Notes: generated by a model not told the origin, from the letters alone. Positions 1 to 7,962 are shown, numbered from the stretch's first letter. The stretch is DNA of 11,756 nt from Entamoeba invadens IP1 (GCF_000330505.1 NW_004443543.1:30301-42056); one strand, 5' to 3'. Program-made: numbers and translations.

Positions 1-660
1 AGGTTTTTCCAAACGCGACAACTTTTTCGCATGACTGTATCATTTTATCATTTAATTTTTCCCGAAATATATATTTCAATCATCATTGTAAAATTATTTT
101 TGTTTACAAACATCAAAAACCCAATGTATAGTTTATATTCAATTGTTATTTAAGTTTAAAACGAAAACTTTCACAAATGAAAAAATCCTAAAAAGAATTT
201 TAAATCGTGTTTTTATTTAAAAATAAAAATGTATTGATTTTGCTCTTAAAATATTATTTTTAAATCAAGATTCGTATTTCTTTAATTTTTGAAACGTAGA
301 TTGTAAAACACCAGACACTTAAATTCAAAACATGTAAAATAATGCTTTTTGAAATATTGCAAAACACCAAATTGTAAATTTTTTTTAACTTGAAAAATAC
401 AAATCAGTGTTAATTTTGAATTGAAAAAATAAACATTTATTTACACGTGTTTAAAAATACAATATTGTATATTATATATTGTATTTTAGTCATTCGGTTT
501 TAAAATTTTATTGATTATTTTTTTAATTATTGTGAAATATTTTTAAATCACATATTTCCATGTATTTTAAATGTTGATACGAAAAAATTATATTTTTACA
601 ATAAATCATGTAAAAAAATATTGAAAATGAAACAATTTAATATTAATAAAAAGTAAGAGT
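1..660. other. AT-rich stretch, no gene seen
   Basis: This stretch is dominated by A and T homopolymer tracts. I see no open frame of useful length, no RNA gene and no inverted or tandem repeat that stands out from the background. It is best read as intergenic or heavily decayed DNA. Confidence 0.6.
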
Positions 661-676
661 TGAACTGTGAATGAAA

Positions 677-868
677 CTAAATAAACAAAAAACAATCAAT
701 GTCTGTAAATGATACGGACAACAAGTCCGCCATGACGATACGGACAATAAGTCCGTCGAAAATAGCATACTGTAAAGCTATTCCTGATTGCTTGAAGGCA
801 CTGACTATTATTTCAAGACGGTCTTTTGCCTTCCACGAATCGTAGATTGAGAGGATTCTTTTTTCCAC
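677..868 (-). pseudogene. C-terminal remnant of a pogo/Fot1-like DDE transposase
   Basis: This minus-strand open frame of about 63 codons has no ATG near its upstream end and is clearly richer in G and C than its flanks. The peptide contains a Trp, then about 13 residues later the run SAFKQSGI, then a DG pair. This matches the usual end of the DDE_1 (pogo, Tigger, Fot1) transposase region, where W...I..SFK.cGI...DG is common. That is family knowledge; the match here is by eye only. The rest of the transposase is not found upstream (868-1280), so this would be a truncated element end. The final codons run into the twin hairpins at 715-756, as expected if the coding region stops inside or beside a terminal inverted repeat. 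It could instead be an unrelated small ORF. Confidence 0.42.
715..756. repeat. Twin CGGAC-N5-GTCCG hairpins, 26-bp tandem
   Basis: Two near-identical units follow one another. Unit 1 at 715-729 is CGGAC, loop AACAA, GTCCG. Unit 2 at 741-755 is CGGAC, loop AATAA, GTCCG, with one more A-T pair outside (740 and 756). Both units are preceded by ATA. A TA lies directly outside unit 1 (713-714), which is what a Tc1/mariner/pogo terminus would show. I infer a transposon end or transposase binding sites; no partner end was found on the far side. Confidence 0.6.
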
Positions 869-1018
869 TGTCGATTATTATAACAGTATGACTGATTAAG
901 AAAGTCTATTTAATGATTGTTTTTCTTAATGTTTTATTGTTATTCTATTTTTATTGTATTTAAATATAGATTATTTATATTTATCTATTATTATAAATAG
1001 TTCAAATTGTTTATATAA

Positions 1019-1198
1019 TTAGAACGTTTTAATATTTTTGTACAGTTTCTCAAAAGTGCAGATAAGGTTTTTCCTTTGTTAATGGAAAGCAATATATCGT
1101 AATTATTCAATAAAAATTACATTTTTATGTTCTCGAAGTTCTACCAAAATCTTCAACTAATTGATGGAAAACAACCAATTTATATGACCCCTATATAA
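1019..1198 (+). pseudogene. Short decayed coding stretch, unknown protein
   Basis: One plus-strand frame runs from 1019 to a TAA at 1196-1198 with a single internal TAA at 1100-1102. The 60 codons give a balanced protein composition (for example KSADKVFPLLMESN before the stop and YQNLQLIDGKQPIYMTP after it), unlike the Lys/Asn/Phe/Ile-only peptides that the surrounding AT-rich DNA yields. No domain is recognisable. It is either a gene fragment or a lucky open stretch. Confidence 0.25.
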
Positions 1199-1235
1199 GT
1201 ATCAAATAAACAAAACATATATAGACATATACTTT

Positions 1236-1252
1236 TTTATTAAACTTTTATT
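1236..1252 (-). terminator. Two AATAAA poly(A)-type signals after the GTPase gene
   Basis: On the minus strand AATAAA occurs at 1252-1247 and again at 1241-1236, about 35 to 50 nt past the TAA of the ARF-like gene. The position suits a polyadenylation signal. In DNA this AT-rich the hexamer is frequent by chance, so the support is modest. Confidence 0.35.
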
Positions 1253-1285
1253 AAAAATAATCTTCAGTTAAATATATAATAATTC

Positions 1286-1825
1286 TTACAATATAGTTAT
1301 TCCACGTTTTTTTATCCACTCGAATCCTTTGTTTATTCCATCTGCATTATTTTTATTAATCAATACAAAAGACCAGACTCTATTTTTAATAGTGTCTAAT
1401 TCGAAATATTTAATTATTTCTTTAAAAGTAAAATTTGGTTTTAAATCGGTTTTTGTAAATACCAACAAAATTGGTGTGCTTTGTATTTCTTTTATATTAA
1501 GAATTCTTTTCAATTCCCGTTTCGTTTGTTTTTTTCTTTCAACGTCGTAAATATCTATTGTGTATAATATAGCTCCACAATGGTTTGTTGTTCTTTTTAT
1601 TATTGGTTCAGTTCTTTCATTGCCGCCCAAATCTATTAACAATACTTTAAATGTGGAAAATTCCAAGTTTTGAATTATTTGAAAATTATTAATTCGTTGA
1701 TCATAATTAAAACCATTTGCTTCACAATACATTTGTATGGCTGTTCTTTTTCCTGAATTATTAAGACCCGTTACAAGTAGATTTATTTGTTTTTGTGGTT
1801 GTGATGAATCTAAATAATTTCCCAT
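1286..1825 (-). CDS. Divergent ARF/ARL-family small GTPase
   Basis: This intact 179-residue protein has the length and order of motifs of the ARF/ARL family, whose members act in membrane traffic and cytoskeleton control. Gly2 follows Met1 as in N-myristoylated ARFs, but position 6 is Asp rather than Ser/Thr, so myristoylation is uncertain. The P-loop is G20LNNSGKRT28, switch II is D65LGGNER71, the base-recognition motif is TKTD at 124-127, and the C terminus has the usual GFEWI helix at 167-171. Several key positions differ from ARF1: the Mg-binding Thr after the P-loop Lys is Arg27, switch I lacks the conserved Thr (about Ile45), and the catalytic Gln is Asn69. Nucleotide hydrolysis, and perhaps Mg binding, is therefore likely altered. 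The ATG at 1825 is the only start, because an in-frame TGA lies four codons upstream. No intron is apparent. It is probably a lineage-specific ARL. Confidence 0.88.
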   Translation of the reverse strand: MGNYLDSSQPQKQINLLVTGLNNSGKRTAIQMYCEANGFNYDQRINNFQIIQNLEFSTFKVLLIDLGGNERTEPIIKRTTNHCGAILYTIDIYDVERKKQTKRELKRILNIKEIQSTPILLVFTKTDLKPNFTFKEIIKYFELDTIKNRVWSFVLINKNNADGINKGFEWIKKRGITIL

Positions 1826-2096
1826 ATATTTTATTCAGTTCTATCTCCAAATTCTTAATTTATCTACTTTCCAATTATAAACCGAACAATTCAAAATAAA
1901 AAACTTTTTACTTAAAATTTAAAAATTAATTTATAAAATACGATTTTTCAAGAACACTGGAATTGTGGTAAACAATGCATCAACTGTTTGTTTTGTTTAT
2001 ATTTTTAATAACAATACATATCAATGTTAAAAATCTCAACAAACGGAAATAACATTTAACACAATTACTTTTATAAATCGAATTTATTTTTTTATT

Positions 2097-2201
2097 TCAA
2101 ATAATAGGCAATAGATAATTTAAAATATTAAATTTGTATTTGCAGGCAAGTAAAATTACGTCTTCGTCAACACAGTACGGACAATAATTACACGGTGATG
2201 C
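2097..2201 (-). pseudogene. Possible RING-like zinc-finger fragment
   Basis: A 34-codon open frame without a start codon reads CNYCPYCVDEDVILLACKYKF. Spacing resembles the first half of a RING finger (C-x2-C, about ten residues, then V-x-L-x-C-x-H-x-F), but the His position is Tyr and no second half follows before a TGA. The island it overlaps may equally be non-coding, so this is a weak call. Confidence 0.15.
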
Positions 2202-2332
2202 CTAATTAATTACTGAGAGGTGGGACTTCTCAGTAATTGTTTAGGAGAATATATTTGAAGTAACTATTTTACTTCGGAAAACAGAATTAAGGTTGGAAAG
2301 AACTGTTCTGTACGTTTTTGATGGATTTTTTT
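2142..2332. other. GC-richer island with serial hairpins and a T7 run
   Basis: This island stands out from its AT-rich flanks. It holds a perfect 11-bp stem (2208-2218 with 2228-2238, loop GGTGGGACT), a perfect 7-bp stem (2257-2263 with 2269-2275, loop CTATT), a short GTAA-AA-TTAC stem at 2150-2159, and a T7 run at 2326-2332. On the plus strand that layout would suit a structured RNA of about 180 nt ended by a Pol III-type T run. I could not match it to tRNA, 5S, U snRNA, SRP or RNase P by eye. A TACGGACAATAA string at 2176-2187 recurs in the twin-hairpin repeat at 739-750, which favours a transposon end instead. Confidence 0.4.
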
Positions 2333-2616
2333 AACTTGGTTTTTATTATTTTTTTTTATTTCTTATAGTTTTTTACTGTTGTATATTGATTCTTTACAAA
2401 AAGGTGTTTTTAATCAAAAAGAACAATAGTTGGTGACATCTAAATAAATCTGATATATATATTTGAGTGTAATAAAATGAAAATAAAATTTAACATTTGT
2501 GGGTATTGACAAAATGATTCCCACAAGACAAATTAATTTCAATACTGTAATATGTTAATATAAAAGTTGTATTTTGTATATAATTTTTATTTTAACAAAA
2601 AAATAAAATTTATCTA

Positions 2617-2686
2617 GAGTACCATGAAAAATCACTGCGGCGTGAAATATTACTGCGAATTGTTATTGAGCAAAAAATAATGTTAT
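2617..2686 (+). repeat. Left terminal inverted repeat of the 1,873-bp element
   Basis: This 70-bp end begins GAGTACCATGAAAAATC and matches the reverse complement of 4421-4489 at all but four positions, all transitions, plus one base in an A run. Within it a 14-base motif GAAAAATCACTGCG (2626-2639) is repeated 18 bp further in as GAAATATTACTGCG (2644-2657), 12 of 14 matching. Such paired motifs often serve as transposase binding sites. Confidence 0.88.
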
Positions 2687-4312
2687 CGTTGCTTATAAAA
2701 CATAAAAAATAATTTACTTTGGAAAAATGTTATATAATATGGCTATCAATTAAAACAAGGGTAAATTCGTAAAACCGAACATTCCAAACAACTCAAACTA
2801 TATATTGGTTTTTATTTTATTGATTTTAACAATTTATAACTTATAATACAAAACAATACATCAAAACATAATAACAAAAACGAATAAATTAAAACATCGA
2901 AAATTTGAATGAATAGTCCACCTTTTGGACACCATAATATGAAATTTGATTTATGCTCATCTAGTCGTTAATTTTTGTTGTGAATATTCAAATTATAAAC
3001 TCTATTGAATAAACTTAAATTATCACTATAATCAATATGTTTAAACATAATAATAATACAAAAACACACAGAAATATCAACTCGAATTATTAAAATCTAA
3101 TAATATATCAACTTCGAAATTATTATAACAACAAAAATTGCAATACAATAAACATAAACAAAATACAAAACACGTTATAAACATATCATATTGATAAATT
3201 TTAAAAATATAAATCAATTTGATGATAACAAACGGTTAACAAGCGTGGGGTTTTCAAATGGTCGATAATTTAATCACACCAATTTAAAATTTAAATAATT
3301 TGTTGTTATGAAAGAATTAAGTTTTTGGGGTTCCGGTGTATTAACCCTTTTAAAATAATGATAATTTATCACAAAATTATCCATAATTAATCGACTAGTT
3401 TAATTATATGATAATAATTATTAAGAAATAGTTTCACATTTAAAAAAATAAATTATAATTTATTGTTGTTTTATTATAAATTTTTGCTATTGATGTTAAT
3501 TAAAAATACACGTTATTTAACTATTTTACTTGTTTGTTGTTTATTATATTTTAATTATATTTATACTATAATAATAGTTCATTGTTTGATTTATTTGATG
3601 TGAATTGTGAATGTATTTTTACATTATTCCACAATCAAAATAGTCGGTGATCATACAACCAACATGTCAAGTATTTACTAAACGATTTCGATATTACAGA
3701 TGTTGTTATGAAATAGATAATTATATTGTTTATTCGTTTTGTTTTTAAACCATTTTTTGTGTCACGGTGTGACGGGTTAGATTCTTTCTCTAAATTTTTT
3801 ACTTAAAAAAATCAAAGACTTTCATAAAACATCTACAAGACATTAAGTAATGATTTTTCAAATAACAAATCATTGTGAAAGCAACTAAGGAATTCACTTT
3901 ATACATCGAAATGAAATTATATTGTTAAGTGATTATTTGGTAATTAAAATTATGATAACGATTTTTTATTTATAATTTTTAATCTTTAACAACAATACAA
4001 TATTGAGCAAAACTTTATTGTTAAAATGTATTCATATTTTGGCAGAGATATCGACTGTTCAATAAAATTATATATCATAAATTGATGTAACGAATAAATC
4101 AATATCAATTATTAGTACATTTATTCACATTTTGAAAATATCAAAACAAATTTTTACTTGATAAAATAATTTTTGGATATGTGAAACTATAATTTAGAAT
4201 TTGTCTTTTTGTAATAACAAAAAATTTAAAACCGTTTTGTTTTTCAATTGGAAAAGGAAAAAACAAAACCCTCATAAAAAGTATATAAAAACGCCATTTT
4301 TCCTCTTAGCAC

Positions 4313-4339
4313 AATCTTTTGACTTAGCCTCAAAAGATT
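4313..4339. repeat. Perfect 10-bp stem hairpin inside the 1,873-bp element
   Basis: AATCTTTTGA at 4313-4322 pairs with TCAAAAGATT at 4330-4339 around the loop CTTAGCC. It lies about 80 bp inside the right inverted repeat. Its role is unknown. Confidence 0.55.
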
Positions 4340-4420
4340 TTGTAGAACAAAACTATCGTTTTTCGTTTTAACAGCCTCGAATAACAAAAAAATTTAACCC
4401 AAAATGTTTTAAAACCCTTA

Positions 4421-4489
4421 ATAACATTATTTTTGCCCAATAACAATTCGCAGTAATATTTCATGCCGCAGTGATTTTTCACGATACTC
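4421..4489 (-). repeat. Right terminal inverted repeat of the 1,873-bp element
   Basis: This 69-bp end is the inverted partner of 2617-2686. The low divergence (four transitions and one A-run length difference) contrasts with the decayed interior, so the ends are either young or kept similar by selection or conversion. Confidence 0.88.
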
Positions 4490-4629
4490 TATATATTGAA
4501 CAAAGATTAAAAACAACTGTGATAATTAAAGAAAACAAATAAACACATTTCAATAATAATTATAACAATAACATAATTACTTGTTACAAAAATAAATAAC
4601 AACAAAAATTTTAAATATTAATCAAGAAA

Positions 4630-5534
4630 TTTACGAATAATTAAAAATGAAACAAAAGAACTTAAAAAAAGAATTGAATTTACTTTGAAAAAAGTTTAAA
4701 AAAGAAAACATAATTGATAATGAGTCACAATTACAAAAGTGAAAAAAAATCGCAATTTATTTAAAAAATTACTATTAAATCAAAAAGTTCTACATATTAA
4801 TTTTAGTTTTTACTAATGACTTCACATAAATATTTGTACTTATAATATATAAAAATAACAATTAATAATTGACATTAGGAGAGCTTGCTCAAAGATAAGT
4901 TTTCAAGTTAAAAACCAATTTTATCAATTAATTAATTATAGTTTTTTTTTTGAATTCAGTTGTCATTTGGCAGGTTGAATTTTTTTTTACCGTTTTAATG
5001 TTAACAAAAAATCATTCAATTACTTTTTTTAAACAGAGACACAATGACTCCAACAAATGTATTAATATGGTCTGATGAACAGAAAAACAAACCAGACTTG
5101 TTTTTAAATAAAAACAAACAAATAACAAAAAATAAAACAAATTCATTAAACACATAATAATTGACAATAAAACATCGAAGAAACCAACACTTGGGCGCAA
5201 CACAACTTTGGTTAACACTGAAACAAAACAAATAAAACAGGAAGTTAATAAAAACATTATTGTTTTAACTGGAATGAGTCAATTTTTAATGAGTAAATTA
5301 CAGCCAAAAACAAACAAAAACTAATTTGGTGTACATTTTCGACAAAATGAGGTTGTGATGATTCGTGAAATAAAATACATTTTTAATTAAAATGGTGAAA
5401 TTGAAAAAGAAATTGTCGAAAGCGAAGAAAGCGCGATTTTTATCAATAAATTTAGTGACAATAAAATTTCCATGTATTGGCAAATTTTAACAAAGCAAAA
5501 TTCGAAGAGTTATTTTTATAGATTATCATTGTAA
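4630..5534 (+). pseudogene. Decayed plus-strand gene, unknown protein
   Basis: The plus strand is A-rich and reads as broken protein. The best part is the frame at 5136-5534: it has only two internal TAA codons (5322-5324 and 5388-5390), and its peptides have coding-like composition, for example GRNTTLVNTETKQIKQEV, VHFRQNEVVMIREIKYIFN and ESEESAIFINKFSDNKISMY, ending at TAA 5532-5534. Upstream, a second frame (5005-5157, with ATG at 5044) gives TNVLIWSDEQKNKPDLF, so a frameshift separates the two. Further fragments rich in Lys and Glu occur at about 4630-4790 in two frames. No domain is recognised. The minus-strand frames over the same DNA are Phe/Leu/Cys-rich shadows. Confidence 0.42.
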
Positions 5535-6069
5535 GCTATCCTTAAGGTATTAACTCTTTATATCATAAAATAATTTAAATTTGATTTATATATACGAATA
5601 GACATTGCTCTAAATGAAATAATTTGATTTAAATGGTTCAAGTTAATTGTTTAAAAACTATTAACATTATTTTTAAACATGTCAAAACATACTCCACTTT
5701 ATTTGAAAACGTTTGTGTTACTTTATTTTTATTGTAAATACGATAAATTAGCAGTATTTTTTATAATGATAAATAGCTACATTTCGGGGATTTCAATTAT
5801 TTACCCTAAAATGTAGTAAATTTGCCTCAAAAAGGTCTGAAATAATGACAAATTAAACTAAAAAGAAACGCAATTTGACCAATCAAATGACTGGCAATAA
5901 ATACATTAACGTACAACAATTAAATAAGATTAACATTAACCTTCAATGATAAAATAATATTATATGATATATATTTTCATTATATTAGTGTTATTTACAA
6001 TAATAATAAAAAAAGAAAAAGCAATTAGGATAATTAATGTTTTACTTTAAGTGCCATTCATTTTTAAGC
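5535..6069. other. AT-rich spacer with one hairpin and a weak coding trace
   Basis: No gene is evident. One plus-strand frame from about 5770 to 5948 gives a coding-like peptide with a single TAA (LFTLKCSKFASKRSEIMTN before it, NLTNQMTGNKYINVQQLN after it), possibly more of a decayed gene. The hairpin at 5777-5816 lies inside it. Confidence 0.35.
5777..5816. repeat. Imperfect hairpin, CTACATTT stem
   Basis: CTACATTT (5777-5784) pairs with AAATGTAG (5809-5816), and the next bases CGGGG and ACCCT can extend the stem with mismatches around an AT loop. It could be a folded-back element remnant; nothing else marks its role. Confidence 0.4.
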
Positions 6070-6912
6070 TCACAAACTCTTCGAAAAATTGTTTAAATAT
6101 CCCTTGGGCATTTGTTTGAGCCAGACACTAATTATATGTAAAGGCTTCATATTGATCAATTGGAGTTTTTCTACCGTTTTAGGTTGGTCGAATATTCACA
6201 ATTGACTTGATTTTTCATCGAACCCAAAGACGTCTTTGTCGTTTGTATCATGTTATTTCATATGTTCAAAAAGCATCACATCAAATGAGGTTATAACGAC
6301 TCTTTCACACTAGTTCGACAATTCTGAGGAAGTGCGAACCAACACACCATTTTTATATACGAATGTGCCAGCAACACATTCACATTTATTGTACTGCCAA
6401 CAGTTGTTATCTTTACTTTACTCCTTTGGATTGTAATCAAACGAAAACACAAAAAAGTTGTCTGGCCCAATGTCTGCGTATAAATATTTTTTTACTTCAA
6501 TTCAACATTCATTCTTTATCACTATTTGTAGACTATCACAAAGAATCTACCTGTCCGGTTCAATCTGATATAAAATGTAATAATCAATTCTTGTTGTTAT
6601 TCTGATTTCATCCTGTTCGTATTAATTTGTTATTTCTTTCTTCTTTTTCAAGAACAACACAAACCATTTCATTACAAAAGCTGATTTTTTCTGGGATTAA
6701 CTCCTCAAAATATAATAAAATATTTCACATGACAAGAGTGCATTATGTTCTGTTCATGTTTTCCTCTATCTTTCTTCACATATAACCAAGTCTTTATTTG
6801 TTGTTTTGTAGTTTTTGCCCTACTTAAATACTCTTTTATTGAGTTTTGGGGGATTTTTGTTTAATTCAACCTTTCCTAAAATTTCAAGAAATTCCAAATT
6901 AACTATTTTTAT
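6070..6912 (-). pseudogene. Decayed gene with mariner-like transposase features
   Basis: One minus-strand frame runs 281 codons without a frameshift but with eleven stops (TAA, TAG and TGA), ending at TGA 6072-6070. The peptides look like protein: LEFLEILGKVELNKNPP, RITTRIDYYILYQIEPDR, KKYLYADIGPDNFFVFSFDY. The second half resembles mariner transposases. VYKNGVLVRTSSELSN recalls the lG.vkk.g.WVPheLt block, CERVVITSFDVML recalls RV.ic..LL, and VFGFDEKS (Asp codon 6219-6217) followed by IFDQPK recalls the TGDEKW..YDNPK first-catalytic-Asp block. The segment after it, IISVWLKQMPKGYL, sits where mariners have mLcvWWD.kGvvy. The N-terminal half does not show a clear mariner helix-turn-helix, and the second Asp (DNARPH block) is not found downstream, so the gene would be truncated. 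The 80-codon plus-strand frame over it is Cys-rich and looks like a shadow. Confidence 0.4.
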
Positions 6913-7213
6913 TCATTTTTAAACAATTTAATATATAAATTGTTTTCTGTTAAAACAATAAAGATTTATTTGTAACTTGGTTTTGTTTTTTGTCGAATCG
7001 AATTTGTTTTATTTTGCCATTATTAAAAAACGCATTTAAATTATTAAGAATAGACAAATTTGATTGTTATTTTTCACTTTTAAACCATGTAAAATGGCAA
7101 TTTTTATTTGTTTTATTATCTGTTATGCTCTTAAGAAATCATATCAACATTAATATGTCGTATGACAAAACGTTCATTTTATTTATCATTATTGTTTTTA
7201 AGTGTAAAAAACA

Positions 7214-7603
7214 TTAATAGAATATAAGTAACCAAAAAAACACAAATAAGAAATTACACTCCTTTACGATATCCTTAACATCATACATATGACTAATTGT
7301 TTCCGACTTCATATTCGCCTTTGCTATATGCTTCAAACGTGAAAATGAACGTTTAACTGTCGAAGAAGCCACATTTACCGCCTCTACACGTTTGGAAAGA
7401 TCCATTATAAGCGGGAAATAAGATCTTTCAGATTCAGACATTTGCAAGAGCACCACCAATGTTGTTGTATTTTGACATGGAACGAAATAGTCATTCAAGT
7501 GGCATTGCCTAATTTGCTTCGATTTTTGCATTTCTCTAACAATCTTCACAACATTTTGTTCCTTTTCATTTAACAACCCAATGTTTTGTTGTGAGTCAAG
7601 TTT
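7214..7603 (-). pseudogene. hAT transposase C-terminal dimerisation fragment
   Basis: The frame is open from just after a TAA at 7606-7604 to a TAA at 7216-7214, with no ATG start (the nearest start-like codon is TTG at 7576). Counted from that TTG, residues 53-100 match the hAT-family C-terminal dimerisation region: YFPLIMDLSKRV, then VASSTVKRSFSRLKHIAKA, then a short MKSETISHM..V helix. This corresponds to the usual (A/S)....ERSFS.LK.ik...R..M...rl..L pattern, with Lys in place of the common Glu before RSFS. The catalytic RNase H-like core is not seen upstream, so this is a truncated remnant of a hAT (Ac/hobo) element. Its C-terminal pattern differs from that expected for the ZBED5-like remnant at 10589-11404, so they are probably different elements. 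Confidence 0.68.
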
Positions 7604-7608
7604 TTAAA

Positions 7609-7640
7609 CAATGTTATTGGCTTTTTTGAAAGCCTCATTG
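7609..7640. repeat. Two-part hairpin between divergent coding stretches
   Basis: GGCTTT (7619-7624) pairs with AAAGCC (7629-7634), and the outer CAATG (7609-7613) pairs with CATTG (7636-7640). It lies between the hAT fragment and the small plus-strand ORF at 7699. Confidence 0.45.
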
Positions 7641-7698
7641 GTTGTGCAATATTTTAATTAACACAAAAAACATAAAATATAAACTAAAAAATAAAGTA

Positions 7699-7836
7699 AT
7701 GGCAATTGGATTTTTTGAGTTCATCCACGGAGATGAAGTCAAAAGATTCCTTAATCGCGAAGAGGGGTTTCCATTTGTAGAAACACCACAACCAGCAGAA
7801 ATGGCAGAAAGTTACAAAGAATTGAACTTCTATTGA
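7699..7836 (+). CDS. 45-residue ORF, GC-richer than surroundings, unknown
   Basis: From ATG 7699 to TGA 7834-7836 the frame encodes MAIGFFEFIHGDEVKRFLN and continues through EGFPFVETPQPAEMAESYKE to a C-terminal LNFY. Base composition (about 40% GC) and amino acid use stand well above the flanks. The frame stays open upstream to 7642 but has no earlier ATG, and that part is Lys/Asn-rich and non-coding in style. There is no signal peptide or membrane segment, and I recognise no domain. It could be an intact small gene, or a surviving exon or N-terminal fragment of a longer gene truncated where the 7845 repeats begin. The abrupt change in composition at both ends is in favour of real coding DNA or an insertion. 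Confidence 0.45.
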   Translation: MAIGFFEFIHGDEVKRFLNREEGFPFVETPQPAEMAESYKELNFY

Positions 7837-7844
7837 TTTTTTTA

Positions 7845-7889
7845 GGCGAAAATTAATCGGGCGAAAAATATTCGGGCGAGTTATTTGTT
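7845..7889. repeat. 15-bp tandem repeat, GGCGAAAA-type
   Basis: Two clean units, GGCGAAAATTAATCG (7845-7859) and GGCGAAAAATATTCG (7860-7874), are followed by a degenerate third starting GGCGAG at 7875. A CCCGAT at 7891-7896 is the inverse of ATCGGG at 7856-7861. The repeat starts 8 bp after the stop of the small ORF. Confidence 0.6.
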
Positions 7890-7906
7890 TCCCGATGTTA
7901 CTTAAA

Positions 7907-7947
7907 TGTTTTAATGTATAATGTTTTAAACATTATACATTAAAACA
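7907..7947. repeat. Near-seamless 41-bp palindrome
   Basis: A 20-bp arm (7907-7926) is exactly complementary to 7928-7947 around a single T at 7927. The arms are TGTTTTAATGTATAATGTTT and its inverse. It could fold as a cruciform or as a strong RNA hairpin, for example at the 3' end of the small ORF's transcript. An inverted element junction is the other reading. Confidence 0.75.
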
Positions 7948-7962
7948 ATTTGTATAATAAAA

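Larger units (their letters stand above)
2617..4489. mobile_element. 1,873-bp DNA element with 70-bp inverted ends and TA flanks
   Basis: The two ends are near-perfect inverted repeats, each flanked outside by TA (2615-2616 and 4490-4491). This is consistent with TA target-site duplication as in Tc1/mariner/pogo elements. The interior of about 1.73 kb has no open frame of 60 codons or more on either strand and no recognisable transposase. It is either a non-autonomous element or one whose enzyme has decayed past recognition. One minus-strand stretch just inside the right end (about 4240-4400) is open for some 50 codons with protein-like composition, ending in TGA. The family is not identified: the tip GAGTA is not one I can tie to a known group. 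Confidence 0.8.

Noticed and set aside
1329..1550. 73-codon plus-strand frame over the GTPase gene
   Set aside because: It is antisense to a clear ARF-family gene and its Phe/Leu/Val composition is what the complement of that gene would give.
2497..2526. TTGTGGG...CCCACAA inverted repeat resembling the Tigger subterminal motif
   Set aside because: Only 7 bp of stem and about ten bases of similarity, with no TA-flanked CAGTC tip nearby. Likely chance.
5012..5483. Three minus-strand frames of 61-81 codons, Phe/Cys/Leu-rich, some with membrane-like stretches
   Set aside because: They mirror the A-rich plus strand that itself reads as decayed coding DNA; the apparent hydrophobic segments are by-products of T-rich sequence.
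6363..6605. 80-codon plus-strand frame, Cys-rich
   Set aside because: The opposite strand gives a far more protein-like reading, with mariner-type motifs, across the same bases.
5136..6912. Alternative genetic code with stop codons read as amino acids
   Set aside because: In-frame stops of all three kinds occur in the remnants, while the intact GTPase gene uses none internally and ends normally at TAA. Decay explains the data more simply.
6990..7217. 75-codon plus-strand frame
   Set aside because: Extremely Phe/Leu/Ile/Asn-rich, with no motif and no composition shift. It looks like a chance open frame in T-rich DNA.
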